33,013 nt of DNA, taken from NCBI GenBank assembly GCA_030265885.1, contig JAJDGX010000019.1:1-33013 (forward strand), given 5' to 3'. The stretch's first letter is position 1, and each line of letters begins with the position of its first letter. Shown piece by piece: positions 8,493-16,699 of the stretch. The notes below the pieces were generated by a model. It saw nothing but the letters and a program-made list of their open reading frames with translations, ran no database searches and was not told the origin of the DNA. Made by a program: the position numbers and the translations under genes. This stretch comes from Ruminococcaceae bacterium OttesenSCG-928-L11. GTDB lineage: Bacteria > Bacillota > Clostridia > Oscillospirales > Ruminococcaceae.

Positions 8493-9476
8493 ATGCAGAT
8501 AGATGCAGGTGCGGCGGCAACGCTGCTGGCAGAACAGGACAACATCGTAATTTTTTGCCACAGGAAACCGGACGGCGACACCATCGGCTCCGGCTTTGCC
8601 CTGTTTCACGCGCTGGAGGCGATGGGCAAAACCGTCCGAATCGAGTGCGCGGATCCCATCAACTGGGGCCGCTTTCCTCAAATCTTCGGGGACTATGCGC
8701 CCAAGGCGTTTCCCGCGTCGTTCCTTGTGGCCGTGGATGTGGCGGATGAGGGATTGCTGATGGACATCCACAAGCCCTACAACCGGCAGGTGGATCTCTG
8801 CATCGACCACCACAAATCCAACAGCCTGTTTGCCCGTCACACCGTTCTGGACGCGACCTGCGCCGCCGCTGCGGAACTGATCTACAGGGTGGTGGCAGAG
8901 CTGGGCATCGCCCCCAATCCAAAGGTTGCCACCGGCGTTTTTACCGGCATCACCACCGATACCGGCTGCTTTCGCCACGCCAATGTTACGCCGGACACTC
9001 ACCGCATCGCCGCGGAAATGCTGGCATGGGGCGCCGACGGCCACTTCATCAACCAGCTGATGTTTGAAAACAAAACCAAGGGCCGCATGCAGATTGACAA
9101 GCTGATGATGGACACCATCGAGTTCCATTTTGCCGACCGGTGCGCAGTGGTGTTTGTGCCGGCTGACTTAAAGGAGCGCTTCCATGTCACCGAGGAGGAG
9201 CTGGACGGCATTTCCGCCTTCCCCCGCACCATCGAGGGAGTGCTGGCCGGTGTGACCATCCGCGACAAGGGAGACGGCTCCTACCGCGTGTCTCTGCGCA
9301 GCCGCAGCCCGGTGGATTCCTCCCGCATTTGCCGGGAGTTCGGCGGCGGCGGCCACACCAATGCGGCGGGCTGCACCATAACCGGAACGCCGGACGAGGT
9401 AAAGCAGCGTCTGCTGGCTGTGGTGGAAGCGGAACTGAATCGGGACGACAAGGCGGGGATCCCCCATGAGCGGTAA
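8493..9476 (+). CDS. nrnA: DHH/DHHA1 bifunctional oligoribonuclease / pAp phosphatase
   Basis: NrnA-type enzymes degrade 2-5 nt RNA fragments and hydrolyse 3'-phosphoadenosine 5'-phosphate in the cytoplasm. The ATG at 8493 follows AAAAGGGG; the track start (TTG at 8418) lies within rbfA. The 327-residue protein shows the DHH phosphoesterase metal motifs: HRKPDGDTIGSG near residue 25, VDVAD near 85, and the name-giving DHH in CIDHHKSN near 107. The C-terminal DHHA1 domain carries GGGHTNAAGC. The gene lies in the usual place between rbfA and truB and overlaps truB by 11 bases. Confidence 0.95.
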   Translation: MQIDAGAAATLLAEQDNIVIFCHRKPDGDTIGSGFALFHALEAMGKTVRIECADPINWGRFPQIFGDYAPKAFPASFLVAVDVADEGLLMDIHKPYNRQVDLCIDHHKSNSLFARHTVLDATCAAAAELIYRVVAELGIAPNPKVATGVFTGITTDTGCFRHANVTPDTHRIAAEMLAWGADGHFINQLMFENKTKGRMQIDKLMMDTIEFHFADRCAVVFVPADLKERFHVTEEELDGISAFPRTIEGVLAGVTIRDKGDGSYRVSLRSRSPVDSSRICREFGGGGHTNAAGCTITGTPDEVKQRLLAVVEAELNRDDKAGIPHER

Positions 9477-10401
9477 CAACGGCGCATCTCCCAGCCTGAC
9501 CGGCATCCTCTGCATCGACAAGCCCGCGGATTTTACCTCCTTTGATGTGGTGGCTAAAATGCGCGGGATTTTGCGAACCCGTAAAATCGGTCACGGCGGC
9601 ACATTGGATCCCATGGCGACAGGGGTGCTGCCCATCTTTGTGGGGCGCGCAACCAAGGCCTGCGACATTCTGCCCGACCAGGACAAGCGCTACACAGCCC
9701 GGTTTCGCCTGGGGGTGGAAACCGACACCCAGGACTGTACCGGCACAGTGCTGGCGGAGCGGCCTGTCACGGCCACCTCCGCCCAGGTGGAGGCGGCGCT
9801 GGAGCAATTCCGGGGGCCCATTGCCCAGGTGCCGCCCATGTATTCCGCTGTCCGGGTGGAGGGGAAGCGCCTCTACGAACTGGCCCGCAGCGGGGTGGAG
9901 GTAGAGCGCAAGCCCAGGGACATCACGGTGTACAGCCTGGAGCTGCTGGAGGCGGACGAGGCCCGGCATGAGTACAGCATCGACATCGCCTGCTCCAAGG
10001 GCACCTATGTGCGGACAATCTGCCACGACATTGGCCAGCTTCTCGGTTGTGGGGCGGCCATGACGGCCCTTCGCCGAACCCGTGCCTGCGGCTATGAACT
10101 GGAGCAGTGCGTCACGCTGGAGCAGCTGCAAAAGCTGCGGGACAGCGACCGGCTGGAATCGGTTTTGTTGCCGACAGACAGCGCCTTCGCCCGGTATGAC
10201 CGACTGGAACTGGATGAGCGGCAGACCCGCCTGTTCCGCAACGGCGTGCCGCTGGCCCTGTCCCGCATGAAACTGCCGGCACGGGACGGGAGCGGCGTCC
10301 GCCGAATTTACGGGCACGACGGTGCCTTTCTCGCCATCGCACAAACGGACTGGGAACGGGACGCCCTGGTCAGCCATAAACGATTCGATTTGCCGCAATG
10401 A
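9466..10401 (+). CDS. truB: tRNA pseudouridine(55) synthase
   Basis: TruB converts U55 in the T-loop of tRNAs to pseudouridine. The 311-residue protein contains the catalytic motif HGGTLDPMATGVL with the nucleophile Asp48, then RYTARFRLGVETDTQD, the VPPMYSAVRVEGKRLYELAR segment, and CSKGTYVRTICHDIG. A PUA-like C-terminal part extends to the end. The ATG lies inside the 3' end of nrnA, which supplies the RBS (ACAAGGCGGGG). An 80-base gap with an imperfect inverted repeat separates it from ribF. Confidence 0.96.
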   Translation: MSGNNGASPSLTGILCIDKPADFTSFDVVAKMRGILRTRKIGHGGTLDPMATGVLPIFVGRATKACDILPDQDKRYTARFRLGVETDTQDCTGTVLAERPVTATSAQVEAALEQFRGPIAQVPPMYSAVRVEGKRLYELARSGVEVERKPRDITVYSLELLEADEARHEYSIDIACSKGTYVRTICHDIGQLLGCGAAMTALRRTRACGYELEQCVTLEQLQKLRDSDRLESVLLPTDSAFARYDRLELDERQTRLFRNGVPLALSRMKLPARDGSGVRRIYGHDGAFLAIAQTDWERDALVSHKRFDLPQ

Positions 10402-10417
10402 CATCCGCCTGATACTT

Positions 10418-10458
10418 AGAACCCGTATCCATATTTTCTTGTTATGAATACAGGTTCT
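10418..10458 (+). repeat. Imperfect inverted repeat between truB and ribF
   Basis: AGAACC-c-GTAT-c-CAT (10418-10432) pairs with ATG-a-ATAC-a-GGTTCT (10444-10458): 13 pairs with two mismatches around an 11-base loop. No T-run follows on either strand, so it is not a standard terminator. It is far too small for an FMN riboswitch. It could be an mRNA processing or stability element. Confidence 0.5.
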
Positions 10459-10481
10459 TACTGAGGAGTGAACCCCGCACC

Positions 10482-11420
10482 ATGAGAGTGTTTGCAACAT
10501 TGGATATGGAATTTCCCAGGGAGTCGACCTGCGTGGCGCTGGGATTGTTTGATGGCCTCCATCCGGGGCATATGCAGGTCATCCGGGCCGCCGTGGAAAA
10601 GGCCCGGGAGCTTCGCAAGGTTTCCTGTGTGTTTACCTACACCGTCTCCGGCGCATTGCCGGGCAACAAGGTACAGGGCCGCCTGCTCAGCGATACCCGC
10701 TTTTATCGGATATTGGAGGAGTTGGGCGTGGAATGCGTCATTCGCCCGGATTTCTCCGAGTTCTGCGACCTGGAGCCGGAGCGGTTCGCGGAGGAATTTC
10801 TGCGGGGGAGGATGGGGGCGTGTCACGTGGCCTGCGGGGAGGATTTCCGCTTTGGCAAAGGCGCTGCCGGCACGGTGGACACCTTGCGCCGCCAGTTTGG
10901 CGGGGCGGACTCCCTCACGGTGCTCCCCATGGTGCGGCAGGACGGGGGAACCGTCAGCTCCTCCCGCATCCGTGAATTCATTCAGGCAGGGGAGATAGAG
11001 ACTGCCAATGCCATGCTGGGCAGGCGGTTCGCCATCGACTTTGAGGTGGTGCACGGCCGCGCGCTGGGCCGTACCCTCGGCTCACCTACTATCAACCAGC
11101 CCTTCCCGGCGGATTTTGTGGTGCCCCGGTTCGGCGTATACGCCACCCTCACCCACTGGGATGGCAGGGAATACGTGTCGGTGACCAATGTGGGGGTCAA
11201 GCCCACCGTCGGCAGCGACCATGTGCTGGCGGAAACCTATATCCACGGCTTTTCCGGCGACCTGTACAGCATGGCGGTGGATGTGGAATTCCTGCGGTTC
11301 ATCCGGCCGGAGCAAAAGTTTGCCGGGGTGGAGGAGTTGCGGGAGCAAATTCTGCGGGACAGCGAAACAGCGGAGCAAATTGCGGCCGGTATGACAAACA
11401 CCGCCGCCCGCGAACACTGA
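10482..11420 (+). CDS. ribF: Bifunctional riboflavin kinase / FAD synthetase
   Basis: RibF phosphorylates riboflavin to FMN and adenylylates FMN to FAD, which suits the heavy flavoprotein load in this window. The 312-residue protein has an N-terminal nucleotidyltransferase domain with GLFDGLHPGHMQVI and the SSSRIREFI motif near residue 155. The C-terminal flavokinase domain has GSPTINQPFP, a variant of the usual G-x-PTaN motif, followed by GVYAT and NVGVKPTVG. The ATG has TGAGGAG about 12 bases upstream. It ends the conserved nusA-infB cluster. Confidence 0.94.
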   Translation: MRVFATLDMEFPRESTCVALGLFDGLHPGHMQVIRAAVEKARELRKVSCVFTYTVSGALPGNKVQGRLLSDTRFYRILEELGVECVIRPDFSEFCDLEPERFAEEFLRGRMGACHVACGEDFRFGKGAAGTVDTLRRQFGGADSLTVLPMVRQDGGTVSSSRIREFIQAGEIETANAMLGRRFAIDFEVVHGRALGRTLGSPTINQPFPADFVVPRFGVYATLTHWDGREYVSVTNVGVKPTVGSDHVLAETYIHGFSGDLYSMAVDVEFLRFIRPEQKFAGVEELREQILRDSETAEQIAAGMTNTAAREH

Positions 11421-11446
11421 ATAACCAGAAAAGGGAGGTTGTATCC

Positions 11447-11923
11447 ATGCACGATTTACTGAAACTGCTGGAGGAAAATGCCCGTTACACCAATTCCGAA
11501 CTGGCGGCTATGCTGGACAAATCCGAGGAGGAGGTGGCCGCCGCTGTCGAGGCGTACAAGAAGCAGGGCGTCATCCGCGGGTACAAGGCCATCATCGACT
11601 GGGAGCGGATCGACCGGGATTATGTCAGCGCCCGCATCGAGCTGAAGGTGACTCCCAAGCGGGACAGAGGCTTTGAGGAACTGGCGGAGCAAATCTCCCA
11701 GTACGACGAGGTGCAGTCCCTCTACCTGATGAGCGGCGGCTACGACCTGGCCCTGACCGTGGTGGGGGAAAGCTTCAAGGACATCGCCTCCTTTGTGGCA
11801 TACCGGCTGGCCCCGATGGAATCGGTGCTGTCCACCGCCACTCACTTTGTGCTGCGCAAATACAAGGATAAGGGCATGATTCTGGTGGATCCTCAGGAAG
11901 ACGAAAGAAGCGTGATGCTGTAA
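11447..11923 (+). CDS. Lrp/AsnC family transcriptional regulator
   Basis: This is a 158-residue feast/famine regulator. The N-terminal helix-turn-helix (~1-50: LLKLLEENARYTNSELAAML...GVIRGYKAII) binds DNA. The C-terminal RAM domain (~60-145) binds amino-acid effectors and drives oligomerisation, with the family's SLYLMSGGYDLAL pattern. The RBS GGGAGGTT lies eight bases before the ATG. Its TAA shares one base with the ATG of the following aminotransferase (TAATG). Lrp regulators co-transcribed with an aminotransferase usually control amino-acid metabolism; the specific effector cannot be read from the sequence. Confidence 0.93.
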   Translation: MHDLLKLLEENARYTNSELAAMLDKSEEEVAAAVEAYKKQGVIRGYKAIIDWERIDRDYVSARIELKVTPKRDRGFEELAEQISQYDEVQSLYLMSGGYDLALTVVGESFKDIASFVAYRLAPMESVLSTATHFVLRKYKDKGMILVDPQEDERSVML

Positions 11924-13089
11924 TGGAATACCAAAACCTGTTTTCCCGCACAGCCGCCGCCCTCAAGCCCTCGGGGATTCGCAAGTTTTTCAGCCTGGCC
12001 GCCGAAATGGAGGATGTCATCTCCCTGGGTGTCGGCGAGCCGGATTTCAAGACCCCCTGGGTCATCCGCAAGGCCGGCATCGACTCCCTCGACCGGGGTC
12101 GAACCTGGTACACGGCTAATTCCGGCCTGGCGGCTCTGCAGCAGGAAATCACCCGGTACCTTGACCGCCGGTTCCGGCTGGAATACGAGCCCTCTCAGGT
12201 GCTGGTGACGGTGGGCGGCTCCGAGGCCATCGACCTGACCATCCGCGCCTTTGTCAACCCCGGGGACGAGGTGCTGCTGCCGGAACCCAGCTTTGTGGCC
12301 TATGCCGCCATTGTGGAGCTGTGCGGCGGCGTGGTGGTGCCTCTGGTGACCAAGGCGGAGGACGATTTCCGCCTGACGGCCGACGCGCTGCGGGCGGCCA
12401 TTACCGACAAAACCAAGCTGCTGATTTTCCCCTTCCCCAACAACCCCACCGGCGGCGTCATGCGCCGGGAGCACCTGCAGGAAATCGCCGATGTGCTGCG
12501 GGATACCGACATCATGGTGCTGTCCGACGAAATTTACGCGGAGCTGACCTTTGGCGGCAAGCAGCACGTCTCCATCGCCTCCGTCAACGAGGATATGAAG
12601 GCCCGCACCGTTCTGGTCAACGGCTTTTCCAAGGCGTACGCCATGACAGGCTGGCGTCTGGGCTATGTGGTGGCGCCCGCTCCGGTTATCGATGTCATCT
12701 ACAAAATCCACCAGTACGCCATTATGTGCGCCCCCACCACCAGCCAGTACGCCGCCATCGAGGCGCTGCGCAGCTGCGACGGGGAAATCGAGAAAATGGC
12801 GGAATCCTACGACAAGCGGCGCAGGCTGATAGTGGGCGGCCTCAACGAGATGGGCCTGGAATGCTTTATGCCCGGCGGCGCCTTTTACGCCTTCCCCTCC
12901 ATCCGTTCCACCGGCATGGCTTCCATGGAATTTTGCGAAAAGCTGCTGGAGGCGGAGCGGGTGGCGGTTGTCCCCGGCGACGCCTTTGGCAGCTGCGGCG
13001 AGGGCTATGTCCGCATTTGCTACGCCTACAGCGTGGAGCACATCACCGAAGCGCTCACCCGGATGCGGCGCTTCCTGAAAAGGGGCTGA
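11923..13089 (+). CDS. Pyridoxal-phosphate aminotransferase, class I/II (AspC/PatA type)
   Basis: The 388-residue protein is a fold-type I PLP enzyme that moves amino groups between amino acids and 2-oxo acids in the cytosol. Visible signatures are SLGVGEPDF near the start, the substrate-region segment NSGLAALQQEI, FPNNPTGG near residue 170, the LSDEIYAEL stretch with the cofactor aspartate, and the PLP-binding lysine (~Lys237) in GFSKAYAMTGWRLGY. The arginine that binds substrate carboxylate is expected near YVRICYA at the C-terminus. It is translated by stop-start overlap from the Lrp gene, so the regulator probably responds to this enzyme's substrates. Substrate specificity is unknown. Confidence 0.93.
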   Translation: MEYQNLFSRTAAALKPSGIRKFFSLAAEMEDVISLGVGEPDFKTPWVIRKAGIDSLDRGRTWYTANSGLAALQQEITRYLDRRFRLEYEPSQVLVTVGGSEAIDLTIRAFVNPGDEVLLPEPSFVAYAAIVELCGGVVVPLVTKAEDDFRLTADALRAAITDKTKLLIFPFPNNPTGGVMRREHLQEIADVLRDTDIMVLSDEIYAELTFGGKQHVSIASVNEDMKARTVLVNGFSKAYAMTGWRLGYVVAPAPVIDVIYKIHQYAIMCAPTTSQYAAIEALRSCDGEIEKMAESYDKRRRLIVGGLNEMGLECFMPGGAFYAFPSIRSTGMASMEFCEKLLEAERVAVVPGDAFGSCGEGYVRICYAYSVEHITEALTRMRRFLKRG

Positions 13090-13095
13090 TCGGCC

Positions 13096-14235
13096 GTGGA
13101 AGCGGTTGTATCGGCGGTTCAAACCGACAGCTATGACGCGCATATACTGGAACAGGCGGTGCAGACCCATTTTTCCCGGTTGAATGTACAGGACGTAATT
13201 CGCCCGGGCATGCGGGTCTGTCTCAAGCCCAATTTGCTGGGCAAGCACGCCCCGGAGGCCGCCGTCACCACCCACTGCGAACTGGTCAAGCAGGTGGTTC
13301 GCCGGCTGGAGGCCATGGGGGTGAAGGACATTGTCATCGCCGACAGCCCCGGCGGGCCCTATACGCAAGGCGCCCTGGACGGCATTTACCGGGCGACCGG
13401 CATGCAGCGGGTGGAGGATGAGACGTCGGCCACCCTCAACCGGGACACCGGCCACGTGGCGCGAAAATCCGACGAAGCCGCCCTCTGCCGGGAGTTTTCC
13501 GTCATCAACCCCATTGCGGAAGCGGACGTCGTCATCAATCTGCCCAAGCTGAAAACCCACGGCATGGTGATGCTGTCCGCCGGGGTAAAAAACCTGCTGG
13601 GCTGTGTGCCGGGACTGCAAAAGCCGGAGCTTCATTTCCGCTTTCAGGACAAGGCGGATTTCTGCCGGATGCTGCTGGATCTTTCCTTGCTGGTAAAGCC
13701 GGTGCTGACCATTGTGGACGCGGTGGACTCCATGGAGGGCAACGGCCCCTCCGGTGGCAGCATTCTCCACACAGGCATGACCTTTGCCTCCCGGGATGTC
13801 TACGCCTTGGATCTGGCCCTGTGCGCCTTCACCGGAATACCCGCCGACCAGGTGTGGACAGTGCGCCACGCCATGGCCACCGGCCTGTGCCCGGACACCC
13901 CCAACGCCATTCGCTGGGCGGGGGATGCACCTCGGCCAGCCGCCTTTCAGATGCCGGACAGCCGCACGCTTGACTTCACCAGCCATGTCCCGGGGCCGCT
14001 GCGCAAATCGGCGGGCGCCATTATGGGCAGACTGTTTGAGGCCCGCCCGGTCATCGACCGGGGGAAGTGCATCGGCTGCGGAAAATGCGAGGAGAGCTGT
14101 GCGCCAAAGGCAGTGGTCATTCGGGAGCGCAAGGCCCGGCTGGACGCCTCGAAATGCATCAAATGCTATTGCTGCCATGAAATGTGCCCGGTACAGGCAG
14201 TTCGGATAAAACGCCCCTTTTTCCTGCGAAAGTAG
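13096..14235 (+). CDS. DUF362 domain protein with C-terminal 2[4Fe-4S] ferredoxin domain
   Basis: The 379-residue protein has an N-terminal DUF362 domain (~1-300; LKPNLLGKHAPEAAVTTH, VIADSPGGPY, INLPKLKTHGMVMLSAGVKNLLG). A bacterial-type ferredoxin domain follows (~310-375) with two complete clusters, CIGCGKCEESC and CIKCYCCHEMC, each followed by the fourth cysteine's Pro or Ala-Pro context. The biochemical role of DUF362 proteins is not established; an Fe-S electron-transfer or redox-sensing role is plausible. The GTG start at 13096 lies six bases after the aminotransferase stop, behind AAAAGGGG. It is embedded in the Lrp-aminotransferase-ispE run and probably co-transcribed. Confidence 0.9.
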   Translation: MEAVVSAVQTDSYDAHILEQAVQTHFSRLNVQDVIRPGMRVCLKPNLLGKHAPEAAVTTHCELVKQVVRRLEAMGVKDIVIADSPGGPYTQGALDGIYRATGMQRVEDETSATLNRDTGHVARKSDEAALCREFSVINPIAEADVVINLPKLKTHGMVMLSAGVKNLLGCVPGLQKPELHFRFQDKADFCRMLLDLSLLVKPVLTIVDAVDSMEGNGPSGGSILHTGMTFASRDVYALDLALCAFTGIPADQVWTVRHAMATGLCPDTPNAIRWAGDAPRPAAFQMPDSRTLDFTSHVPGPLRKSAGAIMGRLFEARPVIDRGKCIGCGKCEESCAPKAVVIRERKARLDASKCIKCYCCHEMCPVQAVRIKRPFFLRK

Positions 14236-14264
14236 CGAAACAGCGGGGGCATCGGAGGGATACG

Positions 14265-15158
14265 GTGTTCTATTGCAACAGGGTGGTGGTTCGCGCGCCG
14301 GGGAAGGTCAATCTGTCCCTGGATATTACGGGGACAACCAACGACGGCTATCACACGCTGGATACGATTATGCAAACCATTGACCTGAGCGACGTGGTTG
14401 TGGTGGGCAAACGGGCCGACGACACCATCCGGGTAACGTGCTCCAACCCGAATGTGCCGGAGGATGACACCAACATCGCCCACAAGGCGGCGAAGATTTT
14501 CTTTGCCCAGACAGGGCTGCCGGTGCAGGGCATTGCCATCCACATCGACAAAACCATACCGGTGCAGGCGGGTCTTGCAGGGGGAAGCACAGACGCGGCT
14601 GCGGTGCTGTGCGGTCTCAACCGCCTGTATGAAACCGACCTGACCCAGGAGCAGCTCTGCGAAATGGGGCGGCTGGTGGGGGCCGATGTGCCGTTTTGCA
14701 TTACCGGCGGCTGCAAGCTGGCCCAGGGAATCGGCGATGTATTTACGGAGTTGTCCGCCCTGCCCGATTGCGCCATCGCCATCGCAAAGCCCCCCAAGGG
14801 TGTCGACACCCGATACGCCTTCAAGCTTTACGACGAGTATGCCGGCCAGCTGGGCCGGCCGGACACAGTCTCCATGATTGAGGCCATCAATTCCGGCAGC
14901 CTGGAGGCCATTGGCCGCCATATGTTCAATGTGTTTGAGCAGGTCGGCAACCTGCAGGAGGTGGAGCTGCTCAAGGGCGTTCTGACATACGCGGGGGCGT
15001 ATGGGGCGGTGATGTCCGGCAGCGGCAGTGCCGTCATCGGCCTGTTTGCAGAGGAAAAGGACGCAAAAAAGTGCCTGAAGCAGCTGAAGGACGCGGCGGG
15101 AGAGGCCTATCTGACCAAGCCCTGTCCCAATGGAGCGGAACTCATTCACGCCAGCTGA
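14265..15158 (+). CDS. ispE: 4-diphosphocytidyl-2-C-methyl-D-erythritol kinase
   Basis: IspE phosphorylates CDP-methylerythritol in the non-mevalonate (MEP) isoprenoid pathway. I choose the GTG at 14265, six bases after GGAGG, giving a normal 297 residues (VFYCNRVVVRAPGKVNL...). The track start at 14184 lies inside the preceding gene. GHMP-kinase features are the N-terminal APGKVNLSLDI with its catalytic lysine, the phosphate-binding loop PVQAGLAGGSTDAAA with the catalytic aspartate, LVGADVPFCITGG, and the C-terminal GAVMSGSGSAVIGLF. It lies 29 bases after the DUF362 gene. spoIIR follows. Confidence 0.95.
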   Translation: MFYCNRVVVRAPGKVNLSLDITGTTNDGYHTLDTIMQTIDLSDVVVVGKRADDTIRVTCSNPNVPEDDTNIAHKAAKIFFAQTGLPVQGIAIHIDKTIPVQAGLAGGSTDAAAVLCGLNRLYETDLTQEQLCEMGRLVGADVPFCITGGCKLAQGIGDVFTELSALPDCAIAIAKPPKGVDTRYAFKLYDEYAGQLGRPDTVSMIEAINSGSLEAIGRHMFNVFEQVGNLQEVELLKGVLTYAGAYGAVMSGSGSAVIGLFAEEKDAKKCLKQLKDAAGEAYLTKPCPNGAELIHAS

Positions 15159-15249
15159 GAGAACGTAGTTTTTTTTGGATATTCGTATAATATGGAAATT
15201 CCTGCCAATGCTCTTGATGAAAATCAATGGACAAGGCAGGTTTTTTATT

Positions 15250-15894
15250 GTGAGCAAATTTCACATTTCCATGGTAATTGGGCTGATCCTATCGGTTTGT
15301 CTGGCCACATTTGGCGGCTTTGGCGCCGAGTGTGCGGAAATACGGGAAAACGTTGTGCGTCTGCATGTGCTGGCCAATTCCGACAGCGACGCGGATCAAG
15401 CCCTGAAATACAAGGTGCGGGACGCGCTTTTGGCCCATTCCCCGGAGCTGTTCGGCCAGAGCACGTCCAAGGAGGAAGCGGAGCGGGAACTGGCGGCTCA
15501 TCTGCCTGAACTGGAGCGGATTGCCCGGGAAACCCTTGCGGCAAACGGCTGCGCTTATCCTGTGGAGGCCAAGCTGGTCAACATGTATTTTGAAACCCGC
15601 CAGTACGAGGATTTCACCGTTCCCGCAGGCCGATACGACGCCATTCGCATTGTCATCGGCGAAGGGAAGGGGCAAAACTGGTGGTGCGTGATGTTCCCCC
15701 CCATGTGCGTGCCCGCCGCCACAGACAAGGACAGCATGGCGGAAAACCCGGTGGAACAACAGCTGTGCGAGTTGGGATCCCAGCCGGTGTACAAACCTCG
15801 CTTTGCCATTGTGGAGCTGCTGGAATCCGCCCGGGAGGCCCTGGTAGGCGAGGGCGATACGGAATTGGAACTTCCGGCAATTGTGGCTGAATAA
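15250..15894 (+). CDS. spoIIR: Stage II sporulation protein R
   Basis: SpoIIR is made in the forespore and exported to trigger SpoIIGA-dependent processing of pro-sigma-E in the mother cell. The protein has an N-terminal hydrophobic segment (SMVIGLILSVCLATFGGFG) followed by the diagnostic VVRLHVLANSDSDADQALKYKVRDA, and a C-terminal half containing GQNWWCVMFPPMCVPA. I choose the GTG at 15250, nine bases after AAGGCAGG, giving 214 residues, close to B. subtilis SpoIIR. The TTG at 15175 and ATG at 15217 lack ribosome binding sites. A TATAAT at 15186-15191 has no clear -35, and a sigma-F promoter could not be confirmed by eye. A strong terminator follows. Confidence 0.94.
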   Translation: MSKFHISMVIGLILSVCLATFGGFGAECAEIRENVVRLHVLANSDSDADQALKYKVRDALLAHSPELFGQSTSKEEAERELAAHLPELERIARETLAANGCAYPVEAKLVNMYFETRQYEDFTVPAGRYDAIRIVIGEGKGQNWWCVMFPPMCVPAATDKDSMAENPVEQQLCELGSQPVYKPRFAIVELLESAREALVGEGDTELELPAIVAE

Positions 15895-15900
15895 ATAATC

Positions 15901-15934
15901 TGCACTGCAAAATTCCGACTGTGCACTACAAAAT
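15901..15934 (+). repeat. Short direct repeats after spoIIR
   Basis: TGCACTGCAAAAT (15901-15913) recurs as TGCACTACAAAAT (15922-15934), one mismatch, spaced 21 bases, about two helical turns. They lie between the spoIIR stop and its terminator. The spacing is what a tandem protein site would show, but coincidence is possible. Confidence 0.4.
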
Positions 15935-15945
15935 ACACGAAATCT

Positions 15946-15978
15946 ATGCCGTTTGTAAAATACAAGCGGCATATTTTT
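15946..15978 (+). terminator. Intrinsic terminator of the ispE-spoIIR transcript
   Basis: ATGCCGTTTGTA (15946-15957) pairs over 12 bases (one G-U) with TACAAGCGGCAT (15961-15972) around AAA, followed by ATTTTTG. It separates spoIIR from the flavoprotein operon. Confidence 0.85.
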
Positions 15979-16024
15979 GCAGGATTACATCAATATAATT
16001 GCAATATGTGCAAAGGGGCGGGTG

Positions 16025-16053
16025 TTGCAATGTATACCGTAATGTGATAAGAT
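16025..16053 (+). promoter_or_regulatory. Promoter of the NuoE/NuoF-like flavoprotein operon
   Basis: TTGCAA (16025-16030) and TAAGAT (16048-16053) are 17 bases apart, and a TG one base before the -10 makes it an extended -10 promoter. The predicted start near 16060 leaves a ~115-base leader beginning at the inverted repeats described next. Confidence 0.7.
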
Positions 16054-16060
16054 GATAACT

Positions 16061-16128
16061 TAATGAACCCATCGAGACAAAAAAGACGGTTCATTATGCT
16101 CGGATTCCACAGAGGGAGTGGTCTGTGG
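16061..16128 (+). promoter_or_regulatory. Structured leader of the flavoprotein operon: two perfect inverted repeats
   Basis: TAATGAACC (16061-16069) and GGTTCATTA (16088-16096) are perfect 9-base arms around an 18-base A-rich loop, right at the predicted transcription start. A second stem, CCACAGA (16107-16113) with TCTGTGG (16122-16128), follows. Neither is followed by a U-tract. They could be an operator, a 5' stabilising structure, or a cis-regulatory RNA. I recognise no known riboswitch. Confidence 0.55.
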
Positions 16129-16174
16129 AACGCACACAGAGCAAAGCACCAGCAAAACAAAAAGAGGAGTTTGA

Positions 16175-16699
16175 ATGATGGCGTGCTGTAACGATGCGAA
16201 AGCATGGAGGTTGAAGGATCCTGCCATAGATTTGGCATTGCTGGATCCCGTTCTGGATACATATGCCGGTGTGGAGGGCAGTCTGATTACCATACTGCAA
16301 AAGGCACAGGGCTTGTATGGGTATCTGCCGGTGGATTTGCTGGCTTATATCGCCCTGAAAACCGGCGTAAAGCCGGCCAAGGTGCTGGGCGTGGCCACCT
16401 TTTACACCCAGTTCCGGCTGGAGCCTGTGGGCAAGCATCTGATTATGCTCTGCCAGGGGACGGCCTGCCATGTCAACGGCTCCGCCGCCATTGAGGAAGC
16501 GGTTCGGGATGAGCTGGGCGTGGAGGAAGGTGCCATCACCCCCGACGGCCTGTTTACCTATAACAATGTGGCGTGCCTGGGCTGCTGCAGCCTCTCGCCG
16601 GTAATGATGATAGGCGAGGAGACCTACGGCACCCTGACACCGGATAAGGCCAGAACAATATTGCGCCAAATTCGCGAAAAGGAGGCCGCCAACGCATGA
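16175..16699 (+). CDS. NuoE-like [2Fe-2S] subunit of a soluble NAD(P)H-dependent flavoprotein complex
   Basis: The 174-residue protein belongs to the thioredoxin-like [2Fe-2S] family of complex I NuoE, HydC/HndA and the small subunits of bifurcating enzymes. The four cluster ligands are visible as C93-x4-C98 (MLCQGTACHVNG) and C134-x3-C138 (CLGCCSL). The helical N-terminal part contains the family motif GYLPVDLLAYIA. The start is ATG 16175 (ATGATG, so 16178 is possible) after AAGAGGAG. It overlaps the next gene by four bases. The window contains no membrane complex I subunits, so this is a soluble complex rather than a respiratory NADH dehydrogenase. Confidence 0.93.
   Translation: MMACCNDAKAWRLKDPAIDLALLDPVLDTYAGVEGSLITILQKAQGLYGYLPVDLLAYIALKTGVKPAKVLGVATFYTQFRLEPVGKHLIMLCQGTACHVNGSAAIEEAVRDELGVEEGAITPDGLFTYNNVACLGCCSLSPVMMIGEETYGTLTPDKARTILRQIREKEAANA

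Noticed and set aside
10402-10481. FMN riboswitch upstream of ribF
   Set aside because: The gap is only 80 bases and lacks the conserved multi-helix FMN aptamer.
11893-14178. 761-codon minus-strand ORF antisense to the aminotransferase and DUF362 genes
   Set aside because: Composition (His/Gly/Val-rich) and exact opposition to two well-supported genes mark it as a shadow.
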